Source: an uncultured Eubacteriales bacterium
Lineage (GTDB): Bacteria; Bacillota; Clostridia; Lachnospirales; Lachnospiraceae
DNA length: 64,000 nt
Reading direction: 5' to 3'
Assembly: GCA_900545225.1 (NCBI GenBank)
Contig: UQXZ01000005.1
Span: 1-64,000 of the forward strand
Shown: positions 10,874-19,559 of the stretch, piece after piece
Position numbering within the stretch: the first letter of the stretch is position 1
Layout: the number at the start of each line of letters is the position of its first letter
Notes under the pieces: generated by a model
What the model was told of the DNA's origin: nothing
The model's input: the letters and a program-made list of their open reading frames with translations, nothing else
Database searches by the model: none
Program-made: the position numbers and the translations under genes

Positions 10874-11808
10874 TGAAAGTTGTATTTATGGGTACACCTG
10901 ATTTTGCCGTAGAAACACTTAAGGCAATCGCAGGTGCGGGACATGATATAGCGGCTGTAGTAACACAGCCTGATAAACCAAGAGGACGTAGCGGAGCTTT
11001 AATGTTCTCAGCAGTAAAGGAAGAAGCTGTAAATCTTGGCATAGAATGTATTTTACAGCCTGAAAAGGCAAGAGATGAAGCGTTTATACAGCAGATAAGA
11101 GACATAAATCCTGATGTTATCGTTGTTGTTGCTTATGGAAAGATTCTTCCAAAGTCTCTTCTTGATATTCCAAAGTACGGATGTATAAATGTACACGCGT
11201 CACTCCTTCCAAAATACAGAGGTGCTGCGCCTATTCAGTGGTCAGTTATTAACGGCGACGAATACTCAGGCGTTACAACAATGTTTATGGGTGAAGGACT
11301 TGATACCGGAGATATTTTACTTCAGAAGTCAATTAAGCTTGATAAAAAGGAAACAGGCGGATCACTTTTCGATAAGTTAAGTGTAATCGGAGCAGAGCTT
11401 CTCGTTGAAACACTTGTTGAGCTTAAAAATGGAACAGTAAAGAGAATTCCACAGGATGAATCACAGGCTACACAGGTTACTGTATTTGATAAATCTTTCG
11501 GTAAGATTGATTTTAATAAATCAGCTACAGATATAGAGAGGCTTATAAGAGGTCTTAATCCATGGCCAAGTGCATTTACAAGTCTTAACGGCAAAACTAT
11601 TAAGCTTTGGGATGCGGATGTTACAGAATGTAATGAAAATGTTCCTGCAGGTTCAATCGTTTCTGTAGGCAAAGAGTCATTTGTTGTTAAATGCGGAGAA
11701 GATGCCCTTGAAGTTAAAGAATTACAGCTTGAAGGTAAAAAGCGCATGAATTGTGGCGACTTCTTAAGAGGTTATAATCCGGAAGTGGGAACAGTGCTCG
11801 GTAATTAA
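10873..11808 (+). CDS. fmt: Methionyl-tRNA formyltransferase
   Basis: Transfers the formyl group of 10-formyl-THF to Met-tRNAi for initiation. The N-terminal formyltransferase fold begins MKVVFMGTPDFAVETL; the family motif HASLLPKYRGAAPIQW (about 107-122) carries the catalytic Asn/His region, and the catalytic Asp is in GLDTGDIL near 141-148. A C-terminal OB-fold domain follows from about 205. The 311 residues are normal. It overlaps def by one base and is followed 15 bases later by the zinc peptidase gene. Confidence 0.96.
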   Translation: MKVVFMGTPDFAVETLKAIAGAGHDIAAVVTQPDKPRGRSGALMFSAVKEEAVNLGIECILQPEKARDEAFIQQIRDINPDVIVVVAYGKILPKSLLDIPKYGCINVHASLLPKYRGAAPIQWSVINGDEYSGVTTMFMGEGLDTGDILLQKSIKLDKKETGGSLFDKLSVIGAELLVETLVELKNGTVKRIPQDESQATQVTVFDKSFGKIDFNKSATDIERLIRGLNPWPSAFTSLNGKTIKLWDADVTECNENVPAGSIVSVGKESFVVKCGEDALEVKELQLEGKKRMNCGDFLRGYNPEVGTVLGN

Positions 11809-11823
11809 CAGAAAGGAGCGCGT

Positions 11824-12531
11824 ATGTATTATTACTACGGTTTTGACTGGTCATACTGGGTGGTAATGGGTGTTTCATTTATTATTACACTTATTGCCCA
11901 GATATGGGTAAGCAGTGCCATGTCAAAGTATTCTAAGGTGATGTCAAAGAGCGGACTCACAGGTCATGAAGCAGCTCTTACAATACTCAGAGATCAGGGT
12001 ATAATGGGAGTGTCGGTAACACCTATACAGGGTAATTATTCAGATCATTACAATCCAAGAAATAAAAATGTCTCATTGTCACAGCCTGTTTTTAATAACA
12101 GAAGTATCACTGCTATAAGTGTTGCGGCACATGAGTGTGGTCATGCGGTACAGGATGCCACAAATTATGGATTTCTTTCATTTAGAACAGCCCTCGTACC
12201 TATTGTGAATTTCTCATCAACAATCTCATGGTTCTTTATTGTCATAGGATTGTTCTTTCAGAGCAGTGCAGGAAGTGGAATATTCCTTCAGATAGGTATA
12301 ATCTTATTTTCTATTGCGGTATTATTCCAGCTTGTAACATTACCTGTTGAATTTAATGCCTCACACAGAGCATTAAAGATACTTAAAAACGAGGGAATGT
12401 TAGACAGCACTGAAGTGGCTCAGGCAAGACAGGTTCTTACTGCAGCTGCCATGACATATGTTGCAGCGGCATCCACATCAGTACTTCAGCTTATAAGATT
12501 AATATTTATAGCGAGAAACAATAGAGACTAA
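11824..12531 (+). CDS. Membrane zinc metallopeptidase, YugP family
   Basis: A predicted membrane-anchored zinc peptidase of the YugP/PF04298 type, whose biological substrate is not known. The HExxH zinc motif is AAHECGHAVQ at 101-110 (H103, E104, H107). There is one membrane segment at about 12-30 and two more hydrophobic segments at about 125-175; a last hydrophobic stretch lies near the C-terminus. AGAAAGGAG lies before the ATG, 15 bases after fmt, and a terminator follows, so it closes the def-fmt unit. Placement beside translation genes is common in clostridia but does not reveal its role. Confidence 0.88.
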   Translation: MYYYYGFDWSYWVVMGVSFIITLIAQIWVSSAMSKYSKVMSKSGLTGHEAALTILRDQGIMGVSVTPIQGNYSDHYNPRNKNVSLSQPVFNNRSITAISVAAHECGHAVQDATNYGFLSFRTALVPIVNFSSTISWFFIVIGLFFQSSAGSGIFLQIGIILFSIAVLFQLVTLPVEFNASHRALKILKNEGMLDSTEVAQARQVLTAAAMTYVAAASTSVLQLIRLIFIARNNRD

Positions 12532-12534
12532 AGC

Positions 12535-12562
12535 AAAGGCGGGTATTTACTCGCCTTTTTTA
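12535..12562 (+). terminator. Terminator after zinc peptidase
   Basis: AAAGGCGGGT pairs with ACTCGCCTTT (one G-T pair) around ATTT, followed by TTTTT. Confidence 0.85.
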
Positions 12563-12852
12563 TTTTAAATGTAATATAAGGACATTTATGTAACAGACAG
12601 CCTGAGCGGAATGTAAAAGAGAAAATGCTTATATAACCGGAATATAAAAGTGAAAATGTTTATGTAGCCGGCTGTGTAATCAGAAATTTATGAGTCTGAT
12701 TGAACGCAGCATGACTTATAAGCAAATATTCGTCAGGAATAAAATGACATATTATTAAAAAAATGTTATTTTATAAATACTTTATAAATTATTTTCCATG
12801 TGTATCATTTAATAGCATAGAAAATATTGTCAGCGAATATATGGGGTAAATA
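12563..12852. other. Non-coding gap before rsmB
   Basis: With the terminator this gap is 321 bases. It contains a diverged 31-bp tandem duplication (see the repeat entry) and then A+T-rich DNA that must hold the rsmB promoter; no convincing -35/-10 pair or RNA motif stands out, and no ORF with a ribosome binding site is present. Confidence 0.6.
12608..12669. repeat. Tandem 2 x 31-bp repeat
   Basis: Copy 1 (12608-12638) begins GGAATGTAAAAGAGAAAATG and copy 2 (12639-12669) begins GGAATATAAAAGTGAAAATG; they agree at about 26 of 31 positions. It lies between a terminator and rsmB. Confidence 0.7.
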
Positions 12853-14226
12853 ATGAAACCGATAAATGAGCGAAGAATAGTTTACGATATCCTCTTCGAG
12901 GTTAAGAAAAAGAATAAATCCTGTGCAGTCACAATAGACAACATTTTCATCAGTAAAAAATGTTCAGAGCTTACTTCAGTGAGTAAGAAATTTATTACAA
13001 ATGTGGCATACGGAACAATAGAAAATATCATTCTGATTGATTACTATTTATCAAAGCTTTTAACAAGACCTATCAATAAGGTTAATCCATCAATACTTAT
13101 TATTCTGGAGCTGTCAGCATATCAGATATTATGTGCGGACAACATCCCTGAGAGTGCAGCGGTTAATGAGGCCGTAAAGCTTACTGAAGAGCTTGGTATG
13201 GTTAAGTTAAAGGGCTTTGTAAATGGAGTTCTCAGAAACCTCATCAGAAAGAAGGATGAGATACAGCTTCCATCAGAAGACAATTACAAAGATTTCCTTT
13301 CAGTAAAATATTCCATTCAGAAAGACATTTTAGACATCTGGGAAAATGCTCTTAAGAATAGTGACGATTCTGAGGTGGAAAGTCTTGATGAACTTGCGAG
13401 AAATACAAGAGACAGCAAGAAGATTTATATTCGAATCAATACTGAGAAATCAAGCGAGCCATATCTTGCAGCTCTTTTAGAGGATGAGGGCGTAGATGTG
13501 GATATTGCTCCAAAGTATTATGACGATTCTGAAAAAGGAATGGAAATGCAGAATGACCTTGAGAGCAAATGTCTCTCAATCAGCAATTTTGATTCCTTAA
13601 GAAACTTAGAATCATTTAAGGACGGTTTATTCTATGTTCAGGATTTAAGCAGTATTCTTTCATATGAAAATGTCCGTATTGAGGACGGTGCACAGATTCT
13701 TGATATGTGTGCATCACCGGGCGGTAAGAGTATAGGTGCGTATTTAAATGTATCTGAATATGGCAACTGCACAATTACTGCAAGAGATAAGACAAAGGCC
13801 AAGGCGGCTGCCGTAAAGGAAAATATCAAGCGTCTGGGCATTCAGGGTATCACTGCAGAGGTTAAGGATGCCTGTGAATATTATGAAGACGATTTTGAAA
13901 AATATGATGTGGTAATTGCAGATGTGCCATGTTCAGGTCTTGGTGTAATAAGCAAGAAGCCTGACATAAATATGCATTTTAAGAAAAGCGGCATTAAAGA
14001 GCTTTTAGAAATTCAGAAAAAGATAATCGATAATGCAGTAAAGTATCTTAAATCCGGCGGTAAATTAATTTACAGTACGTGTACATTTAACACAGAAGAA
14101 AATGAAGACAATGTGGAATATATCCTTAAGAATAATGATATGAAGCTTGATTTTTCAAAGCAGTATCTGCCAACTGAGGAAATACACATGGACGGATTCT
14201 TCATAGCAATATTTACAAAGGAATAA
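12853..14226 (+). CDS. rsmB: 16S rRNA m5C967 methyltransferase RsmB
   Basis: SAM-dependent methyltransferase for cytosine 967 (E. coli numbering) of 16S rRNA. The N-terminal NusB-like RNA-binding domain spans about 1-140. The Rossmann core has DMCASPGGKS (about 285-294) for SAM binding. The two catalytic cysteines of RNA m5C enzymes are in DVPCSG (near 360) and STCTF (near 409). Its 457 residues are usual. There is no strong ribosome binding site (GGGGTAA lies close to the ATG). The gene heads the rsmB-rlmN-prpC-prkC-rsgA-rpe run, an arrangement conserved in Firmicutes. Confidence 0.94.
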   Translation: MKPINERRIVYDILFEVKKKNKSCAVTIDNIFISKKCSELTSVSKKFITNVAYGTIENIILIDYYLSKLLTRPINKVNPSILIILELSAYQILCADNIPESAAVNEAVKLTEELGMVKLKGFVNGVLRNLIRKKDEIQLPSEDNYKDFLSVKYSIQKDILDIWENALKNSDDSEVESLDELARNTRDSKKIYIRINTEKSSEPYLAALLEDEGVDVDIAPKYYDDSEKGMEMQNDLESKCLSISNFDSLRNLESFKDGLFYVQDLSSILSYENVRIEDGAQILDMCASPGGKSIGAYLNVSEYGNCTITARDKTKAKAAAVKENIKRLGIQGITAEVKDACEYYEDDFEKYDVVIADVPCSGLGVISKKPDINMHFKKSGIKELLEIQKKIIDNAVKYLKSGGKLIYSTCTFNTEENEDNVEYILKNNDMKLDFSKQYLPTEEIHMDGFFIAIFTKE

Positions 14227-14252
14227 GATAACCATTTTAAAGGGAAAATGAA

Positions 14253-15287
14253 ATGGAAGATAAGATAGATATAATGTCCTTAACGAAATCTGAATTAAAA
14301 GATTTTTTCACGGAAATTGGTGAAAAGCCATTCAGGGCAAAGCAGTTATTTTCATGGTTACACAACAAATGTGTATATGACTATGATGATATGACTAATC
14401 TGTCAAAATCGTTGAGAGATACATTAAAAGAAAAAACATATATAAGTCACATTAAGCCATACAATGTTCAGAGATCCGCATTAGATCCTACTGCCAAATA
14501 TCTCTGGGAGCTTGAAGACGGCAATATGATTGAAAGTGTATGGATGGAATATAAGCACGGTAACTCCGTATGTATCTCATCACAGGTTGGATGTGCCTGC
14601 GGATGTACATTCTGTGCCTCTACAATCGACGGAGTGGTAAGAGATGTTACTGCCGGGGAAATGCTCCTTCAGGTAATGCGTATGCAGGAGCTTGAGGGCA
14701 AAAAGGTAAGTAACATAGTTGTTATGGGTTCAGGGGAGCCTCTTCTTAACCTGGAGAATCTTATTAAGTTCATCCATATAATAAATGATGAGGACGGCCA
14801 GAACATAAGCCAGAGAAACATAACAGTATCCACATGCGGTATTATTCCGAAAATGTATGAGCTGGCAGATGAAAAGCTCCAGATTACACTGGCCATCTCA
14901 CTTCATGCGGCAACTCATGAAAAGAGAGAGAAAATAATGCCGATTGAGAAGGCATATCCGCTGGATGAATTAATGAAGACCTGTGACTATTATTTTGAGA
15001 AAACAGGCAGACGACTTTCATTTGAATTTGCACTTATAAACGGCGTAAATGACAACGAGGAGTCAGTGGAAGAACTGACATCTTTACTCCACGGAAAAAA
15101 CTGTCATGTCAACCTTATAAAATACAATCCTATCAAGGAGAGAGACTATTCAAATGTAGCTGATACACAGGCTCTTGCATTCAAAAATATGCTTGAAAAA
15201 AACGGTGTAAATGTTACTATTAGGAGAGGTTTGGGCTTGGATATTGATGGAGCGTGTGGACAATTAAGAAGGAGATATACCAGATGA
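14253..15287 (+). CDS. rlmN: Dual-specificity RNA methyltransferase RlmN
   Basis: Radical SAM enzyme that methylates C2 of A2503 in 23S rRNA and A37 of some tRNAs. The radical SAM CxxxCxxC motif is C114, C118, C121 (in GCACGCTFC), and a conserved cysteine near residue 335 (DGACGQLRRR) fits the second catalytic cysteine that forms the methyl-bearing intermediate. GSGEPL is the GGE-like SAM-binding segment. The 344-residue length is typical. Its stop codon overlaps the start of the next gene in an ATGA arrangement, so the two are translationally coupled. Confidence 0.96.
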   Translation: MEDKIDIMSLTKSELKDFFTEIGEKPFRAKQLFSWLHNKCVYDYDDMTNLSKSLRDTLKEKTYISHIKPYNVQRSALDPTAKYLWELEDGNMIESVWMEYKHGNSVCISSQVGCACGCTFCASTIDGVVRDVTAGEMLLQVMRMQELEGKKVSNIVVMGSGEPLLNLENLIKFIHIINDEDGQNISQRNITVSTCGIIPKMYELADEKLQITLAISLHAATHEKREKIMPIEKAYPLDELMKTCDYYFEKTGRRLSFEFALINGVNDNEESVEELTSLLHGKNCHVNLIKYNPIKERDYSNVADTQALAFKNMLEKNGVNVTIRRGLGLDIDGACGQLRRRYTR

Positions 15288-16009
15288 AAGCATACGCGGT
15301 GACGGATGTCGGACGTACGCGAGATACCAATCAGGATTACTTTTATTACTCATCTGAACCCGTAGGCAATTTACCTAATTTATATTTGGTAGCTGACGGT
15401 ATGGGAGGACATAAAGCAGGTGATCTGGCTTCAAGGTTTACCGTTGAAAATGTAGTCAGATTGGTTGAAAGCTATAAAGATTATAGAGATCCTGTAACTA
15501 TTCTTGCTAAGGCAATCAATGAGGTTAACAGAATGCTCATAGAGAAATCCAAGGAATCTGAGGATTATGAGGGCATGGGAACCACACTGGTAGCTGCAAC
15601 AATAGACGGAGACGTACTTAAAGTTGCAAATGTCGGAGACAGCAGATTATATCTCATTGAGAAAGACATTTTGCAGATTACAAGAGATCATTCTCTTGTT
15701 GAAGAAATGGTTTTACGCGGGCAGATAGATAAAGAAGAAGCACGCACCCACGTAAACAAAAATATAATTACAAGAGCAATCGGAGTTTTAGATGATGTAT
15801 CACCTGAATTATTTTCAGTTGATCTTACAGAATCATCCATTCTGCTCTTATGCAGTGACGGTCTTACCAACATGGTATCAGACCAGGAGATATTGGAAAT
15901 TATTAAGTCTGAAGACAATATCAAAGGCCAAGTTGAAGAGCTGGTTAGAAAAGCAAATGAAAACGGTGGTAAGGATAATATTACAGCAATGATTATTAAT
16001 CCACTTTGA
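15284..16009 (+). CDS. prpC: PP2C-type Ser/Thr protein phosphatase
   Basis: Metal-dependent phosphatase that reverses phosphorylation by the PASTA kinase encoded next. Conserved PP2C motifs are present: DVGRTRDTNQD near the N-terminus, VADGMGGHKAGD (about 37-48), GMGTTL and VGDSRLYL, SDGLTNMV (about 193-200) and GGKDNITA near the C-terminus. An upstream in-frame GTG at 15254 lies inside rlmN without a ribosome binding site; the ATG at 15284 has AAGGAGA ten bases upstream and starts with the family's MKAYAVTDVG, so it is preferred. The protein has 241 residues. It overlaps rlmN by 4 bases and precedes the kinase by 26. Confidence 0.95.
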   Translation: MKAYAVTDVGRTRDTNQDYFYYSSEPVGNLPNLYLVADGMGGHKAGDLASRFTVENVVRLVESYKDYRDPVTILAKAINEVNRMLIEKSKESEDYEGMGTTLVAATIDGDVLKVANVGDSRLYLIEKDILQITRDHSLVEEMVLRGQIDKEEARTHVNKNIITRAIGVLDDVSPELFSVDLTESSILLLCSDGLTNMVSDQEILEIIKSEDNIKGQVEELVRKANENGGKDNITAMIINPL

Positions 16010-16035
16010 TTTATCGGAAAGGGTTATCCTAGGCA

Positions 16036-17763
16036 ATGTTGAACAAGGGAGTTATTTTATCGGAAAGATATGAGATTATTGAGAGAATCGGCACAGGCGG
16101 TATGGCAGATGTATACCGTGCCATCGATCATAAGCTCAACAGATATGTAGCAATTAAGGTTCTTAAAAAAGAATATTCGGACGATAAGCAGTTTGTTGCA
16201 AAGTTCAGATCTGAAGCAAGATCAGCAGCGGTTCTTAACAATCCGAACATTGTAAGTGTTTATGATGTAGGTAATGATGACAATACATACTACATCGTTC
16301 TCGAACTTATTGAGGGTATAACACTTAAGAAGTATATAGAGAGAAAGGGCCATTTACAGTACAAAGAGGCTGTAAGTATTGCAATTCAGATTGCAAATGG
16401 TATGGAAGCGGCTCATGAGCATCATATCGTTCACAGAGATATCAAGCCTCAGAACATAATCATCTCAAAGGATGGTAAGGTTAAGGTTACAGACTTTGGT
16501 ATTGCAAGAGTTGCAACATCAACAACAACTGTTGCATCTAATGCGATGGGTTCTGTACATTACATGTCACCTGAGCAGGCAAGAGGCGGATACCTTGATG
16601 AGAGAAGTGATATCTATTCATTTGGTATTACACTTTTTGAAATGCTTACAGGTCAGGTACCATTTGACGGTGACACAACTGTTGCAGTTGCAGTTCATCA
16701 CATTCAGGATGAACTTGAGCCACCATCAGAATTTATCAGTGGTATTCCTATAAGTGTTGATAAGATTGTTCAGAAGTGTACTAACAAGAAGCAGGATTTA
16801 AGATATCAGTCAGTAAGTGACCTTGTTTCTGACCTTAAGAAGTCACTTATTATGCCTGATGTAGACTTTGTTCAGGATCCATCAGCATTTGCAGGCGCTG
16901 TTACTGTAAATGGTGCAGAAAATACAGACGGTACAGAGACAAAGCTTGTTGATACAGATAAGGCTAAGGAAGCAGCTGACAAGGAACATGACATTGTAGA
17001 CATCGACGATGAAGACAATGAAAAACTTAACGGCGTAATGAAGTGGGTAGGTATCGGTATTGCTGCCGCTATCATTATTGCTATAATTATCGTTCTTGTT
17101 GTAATGTCTTCAAGCGGAATGCTCGGAAAGAAGGAAGAGACTACAGAGGCTGTTACAACAGAATTACAGGCTACTATTGAAGTTCCGGGCGTAAAGGGCA
17201 GCACATTAGCTCAGGCTAGACAGACTCTTACAACAGCAGGTTTCATGGTCAAGGTTGCATATGATGATGAGAGCAATGAAGCTGAAGGAACTGTAGTTGA
17301 TCAGAGTGTTCAGGCAGGATCTAAGGTAGCTAAGGGATCACTTATTACTATCACAGTTTCAGGCACAAATCCTAATGCTGAGACAACAACAGAAAAGCCT
17401 ACTGAAACAACAACACAGGAAGCAAGTATTAAGGTTCCTTATGTTATCGGTCGTATACAGTCAGAAGCACAGTCAGAAATAACAGGACTTGGACTGGGAT
17501 ACCATGAAATTGGAGACTACAGTGACACTGTTCCGGCTGGTAATGTTATAAGCCAGAGTCCGGAATCAGGCACAAACCTGAAAAAGGGACAGACGGTTAC
17601 AGTAGTAATCAGCTTAGGTAAGAAGGAGCCAGAAAAACCAAAACCTGCAGAACCAGATCCAGGCACAGGCGGTGGCGGCAGTGAAAATTCAGGTGCAGGC
17701 GGTGGCGGCAGTGAAAATTCAGGCGCAGGCGATGGTGACGAAGAAGGACAGAGTGAAGACTAA
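16036..17763 (+). CDS. prkC: PASTA-domain Ser/Thr protein kinase
   Basis: Membrane Hanks-type kinase sensing cell-wall fragments. The cytosolic kinase domain (about 10-275) has glycine loop GTGGMADV (19-26), Lys41, catalytic HRDIKPQN (133-140) and DFG. An acidic juxtamembrane segment leads to one membrane helix (about 338-357). Only two extracellular PASTA repeats follow (about 378-447 and 467-534), fewer than the three of B. subtilis PrkC. The C-terminal tail is Gly/Ser/Glu-rich and built from a 30-bp DNA repeat. Partners likely include the adjacent PP2C phosphatase and the IreB homologue encoded at 32750. The start ATG has only a moderate upstream site (AAGGG, about 12 bases away). Confidence 0.95.
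   Translation: MLNKGVILSERYEIIERIGTGGMADVYRAIDHKLNRYVAIKVLKKEYSDDKQFVAKFRSEARSAAVLNNPNIVSVYDVGNDDNTYYIVLELIEGITLKKYIERKGHLQYKEAVSIAIQIANGMEAAHEHHIVHRDIKPQNIIISKDGKVKVTDFGIARVATSTTTVASNAMGSVHYMSPEQARGGYLDERSDIYSFGITLFEMLTGQVPFDGDTTVAVAVHHIQDELEPPSEFISGIPISVDKIVQKCTNKKQDLRYQSVSDLVSDLKKSLIMPDVDFVQDPSAFAGAVTVNGAENTDGTETKLVDTDKAKEAADKEHDIVDIDDEDNEKLNGVMKWVGIGIAAAIIIAIIIVLVVMSSSGMLGKKEETTEAVTTELQATIEVPGVKGSTLAQARQTLTTAGFMVKVAYDDESNEAEGTVVDQSVQAGSKVAKGSLITITVSGTNPNAETTTEKPTETTTQEASIKVPYVIGRIQSEAQSEITGLGLGYHEIGDYSDTVPAGNVISQSPESGTNLKKGQTVTVVISLGKKEPEKPKPAEPDPGTGGGGSENSGAGGGGSENSGAGDGDEEGQSED
17662..17721 (+). repeat. 30-bp coding repeats in prkC tail
   Basis: Two nearly identical 30-bp units (17662-17691 and 17692-17721) differ at one or two bases, with a third partial unit to about 17740. 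Each encodes a Gly-rich decapeptide ending GGGGSENS-like. They lie in the extracellular tail of the kinase. Confidence 0.85.
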
Positions 17764-17817
17764 TCAGAATCTGACTAATCAAATCTTGATTAACCAAAAC
17801 TTGATTAACCAATACAT
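17758..17817. repeat. Tandem 4 x 15-bp array at prkC stop
   Basis: Four consecutive 15-base units: GACTAATCAGAATCT, GACTAATCAAATCTT, GATTAACCAAAACTT and GATTAACCAATACAT. The first unit includes the last codon and stop of prkC (GAC TAA). The array fills most of the gap to rsgA. Confidence 0.8.
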
Positions 17818-17838
17818 ATCAGAATATGGTGAATTATT

Positions 17839-18720
17839 ATGAGCTACACCGGTAAAATCATAAAAGGCATAGCCGGTTTCTACTATGTTGATATAAAAGA
17901 CAAGGGCTTATATGAATGCAAGGCAAAGGGGCTTTTCCGTAAAGAAGGGATAAAGCCCCTTGTTGGCGATAATGCGGTAATTGATATTATCGACGAAGAG
18001 AAAAAGACAGGCAACATTATTGATATTACTGAGAGAAAGAATTCTATTATCAGACCAGCCTGTGCCAACATTGATCTGGCAGTTACCGTAATGTCTGCTT
18101 CAAAGCCTAAATTCAAGCCACTTCTTATGGATAAGATACTCATTTTCTTTGAGTACTACGACATAGATACACTTATTTGTTTTAATAAGGTGGACGATGC
18201 CTCAGAGGAAGATATTGAGGCAATAGAGTCACATTTTGCACATACGGGTTATGAGCTTCTCTATACAAGTGCCAAAACTGGTACGGGAGTGGATAAGCTT
18301 AAGGAAATATTGAAGGGTAAGACTTCAATACTTACAGGACCATCCGGTGTTGGCAAATCATCACTTATTAATAACATTTTCCCTCATGCGGATATGGAAA
18401 CGGGCGGAATGAGTAAGATAGGCCGTGGAAAGCATACAACAAGACATTCTGAGATATTTGAGGTGGACGACGATACATTTATCCTGGATACACCGGGATT
18501 TACATCAATGGACTTACCTGATATCAATAAAGAAAATGTTGCGGCTTATTTTCCGGAGTTTGTACGACTTCTCGGAAAATGCAGATTCGACAGCTGTATT
18601 CACATAGGAGAGCCGGGATGTGCCGTTAAAGAGGCATTGGCAAATGGGGACATTTCACAGGGACGTTACGACAGCTATGTCCGTTTCTGTGAAGATATAG
18701 ACAGAAAAAAGAAATATTAG
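17839..18720 (+). CDS. rsgA: Ribosome small-subunit GTPase RsgA
   Basis: Circularly permuted GTPase (YjeQ/YloQ) that checks maturation of the 30S subunit. An N-terminal OB fold covers about 1-65. The G motifs are in permuted order: NKVD (about 115), then the P loop GPSGVGKSS (167-175), then DTPGF. The C-terminal zinc finger has C248, C253, H255 and C261 (in CRFDSCIHIGEPGC). The 293 residues are normal. It is placed between prkC and rpe as in many Firmicutes; no strong ribosome binding site is seen in the 15-bp repeat array upstream, so expression may depend on coupling to the upstream message. Confidence 0.95.
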   Translation: MSYTGKIIKGIAGFYYVDIKDKGLYECKAKGLFRKEGIKPLVGDNAVIDIIDEEKKTGNIIDITERKNSIIRPACANIDLAVTVMSASKPKFKPLLMDKILIFFEYYDIDTLICFNKVDDASEEDIEAIESHFAHTGYELLYTSAKTGTGVDKLKEILKGKTSILTGPSGVGKSSLINNIFPHADMETGGMSKIGRGKHTTRHSEIFEVDDDTFILDTPGFTSMDLPDINKENVAAYFPEFVRLLGKCRFDSCIHIGEPGCAVKEALANGDISQGRYDSYVRFCEDIDRKKKY

Positions 18721-18730
18721 GAGGAGACAA

Positions 18731-19381
18731 ATGGCATTACTTGCACCATCAATTCTTTCAGCAGATTTTGCAAATCTTGGAAGAGATATTGAAATTACAG
18801 ATAAAGCAGGAGCAGATGTAATTCACATCGATGTTATGGATGGATTATTTGTTCCGAGTATTTCATTCGGCATGCCTGTAATTAAATCAATCAGAAAGAC
18901 AACAGAGAAGACATTTGATGTACATTTAATGATTGAGGAACCAATCAGATATATTAAAGAGTTCGCAGAGTGCGGCGCTGACTATATTACGGTTCATTAC
19001 GAAGCATGTAAGGATATAAATGCTACAATCGCCAAGATTAAAGAGTACGGCGTTAAGGTTGGCGTTTCAGTTAAGCCTAATACAGAGGTAGAAGTATTAA
19101 AGCCAATCTTAAAGGATATCGACATGGTGCTTATCATGAGCGTAGAGCCTGGATTTGGCGGACAGAAGCTTATTCCGCACACTGTTAATAAGGTAAGAGA
19201 GTTAAGAAAGATTATTGATGATGAAAAGCTTGACGTTATTATCGAAATCGACGGCGGAATTAACCTTGATAATGTAGAGGGTATTGTGGAAGCCGGAGTT
19301 GACTGGATAGTAGCAGGATCAGCTATATTTAAAAATGATATTGCCGCAAATACAAAGGCATTTATCGAGAAAATACACTAA
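18731..19381 (+). CDS. rpe: Ribulose-phosphate 3-epimerase
   Basis: Interconverts ribulose 5-phosphate and xylulose 5-phosphate in the pentose phosphate pathway. It is a TIM barrel of 216 residues beginning MALLAPSILSADFANLG. Family motifs HIDVMDGLFVP (about 33-43), the conserved HLMIE (about 68-72), SVEPGFGGQ (about 138-146) and EIDGGI (about 174-179) carry the metal and phosphate ligands. AGGAGGA precedes the ATG. It closes the rsmB-to-rpe run and is followed by a strong terminator. Confidence 0.97.
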   Translation: MALLAPSILSADFANLGRDIEITDKAGADVIHIDVMDGLFVPSISFGMPVIKSIRKTTEKTFDVHLMIEEPIRYIKEFAECGADYITVHYEACKDINATIAKIKEYGVKVGVSVKPNTEVEVLKPILKDIDMVLIMSVEPGFGGQKLIPHTVNKVRELRKIIDDEKLDVIIEIDGGINLDNVEGIVEAGVDWIVAGSAIFKNDIAANTKAFIEKIH

Positions 19382-19394
19382 TAAACACACAAAT

Positions 19395-19463
19395 AAAGGA
19401 TATTATCAATGTGACACACAAACCTGATGGTTTAAATGTAACACGGGATAATATCCTTTTTTA
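19395..19463 (+). terminator. Terminator after rpe
   Basis: Long stem AAAGGATATTATC / GATAATATCCTTTTT with an inner hairpin AAACC-TGAT-GGTTT, ending in a T run. Confidence 0.85.
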
Positions 19464-19487
19464 TTTATATTAATCAGATCTAAAACT

Positions 19488-19527
19488 AAAAAAGTCATCC
19501 GAATATTAAATAATCGGATGACTTTTT
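19488..19527 (-). terminator. Terminator for ychF
   Basis: A perfect stem AAAAAGTCATCCGA / TCGGATGACTTTTT has T runs on both strands and lies 33 bases beyond the ychF stop, so it can end ychF transcription and back up the rpe terminator. Confidence 0.85.
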
Positions 19528-19559
19528 ATATGATTGATTTTTAATATCAGTTCTATTAA

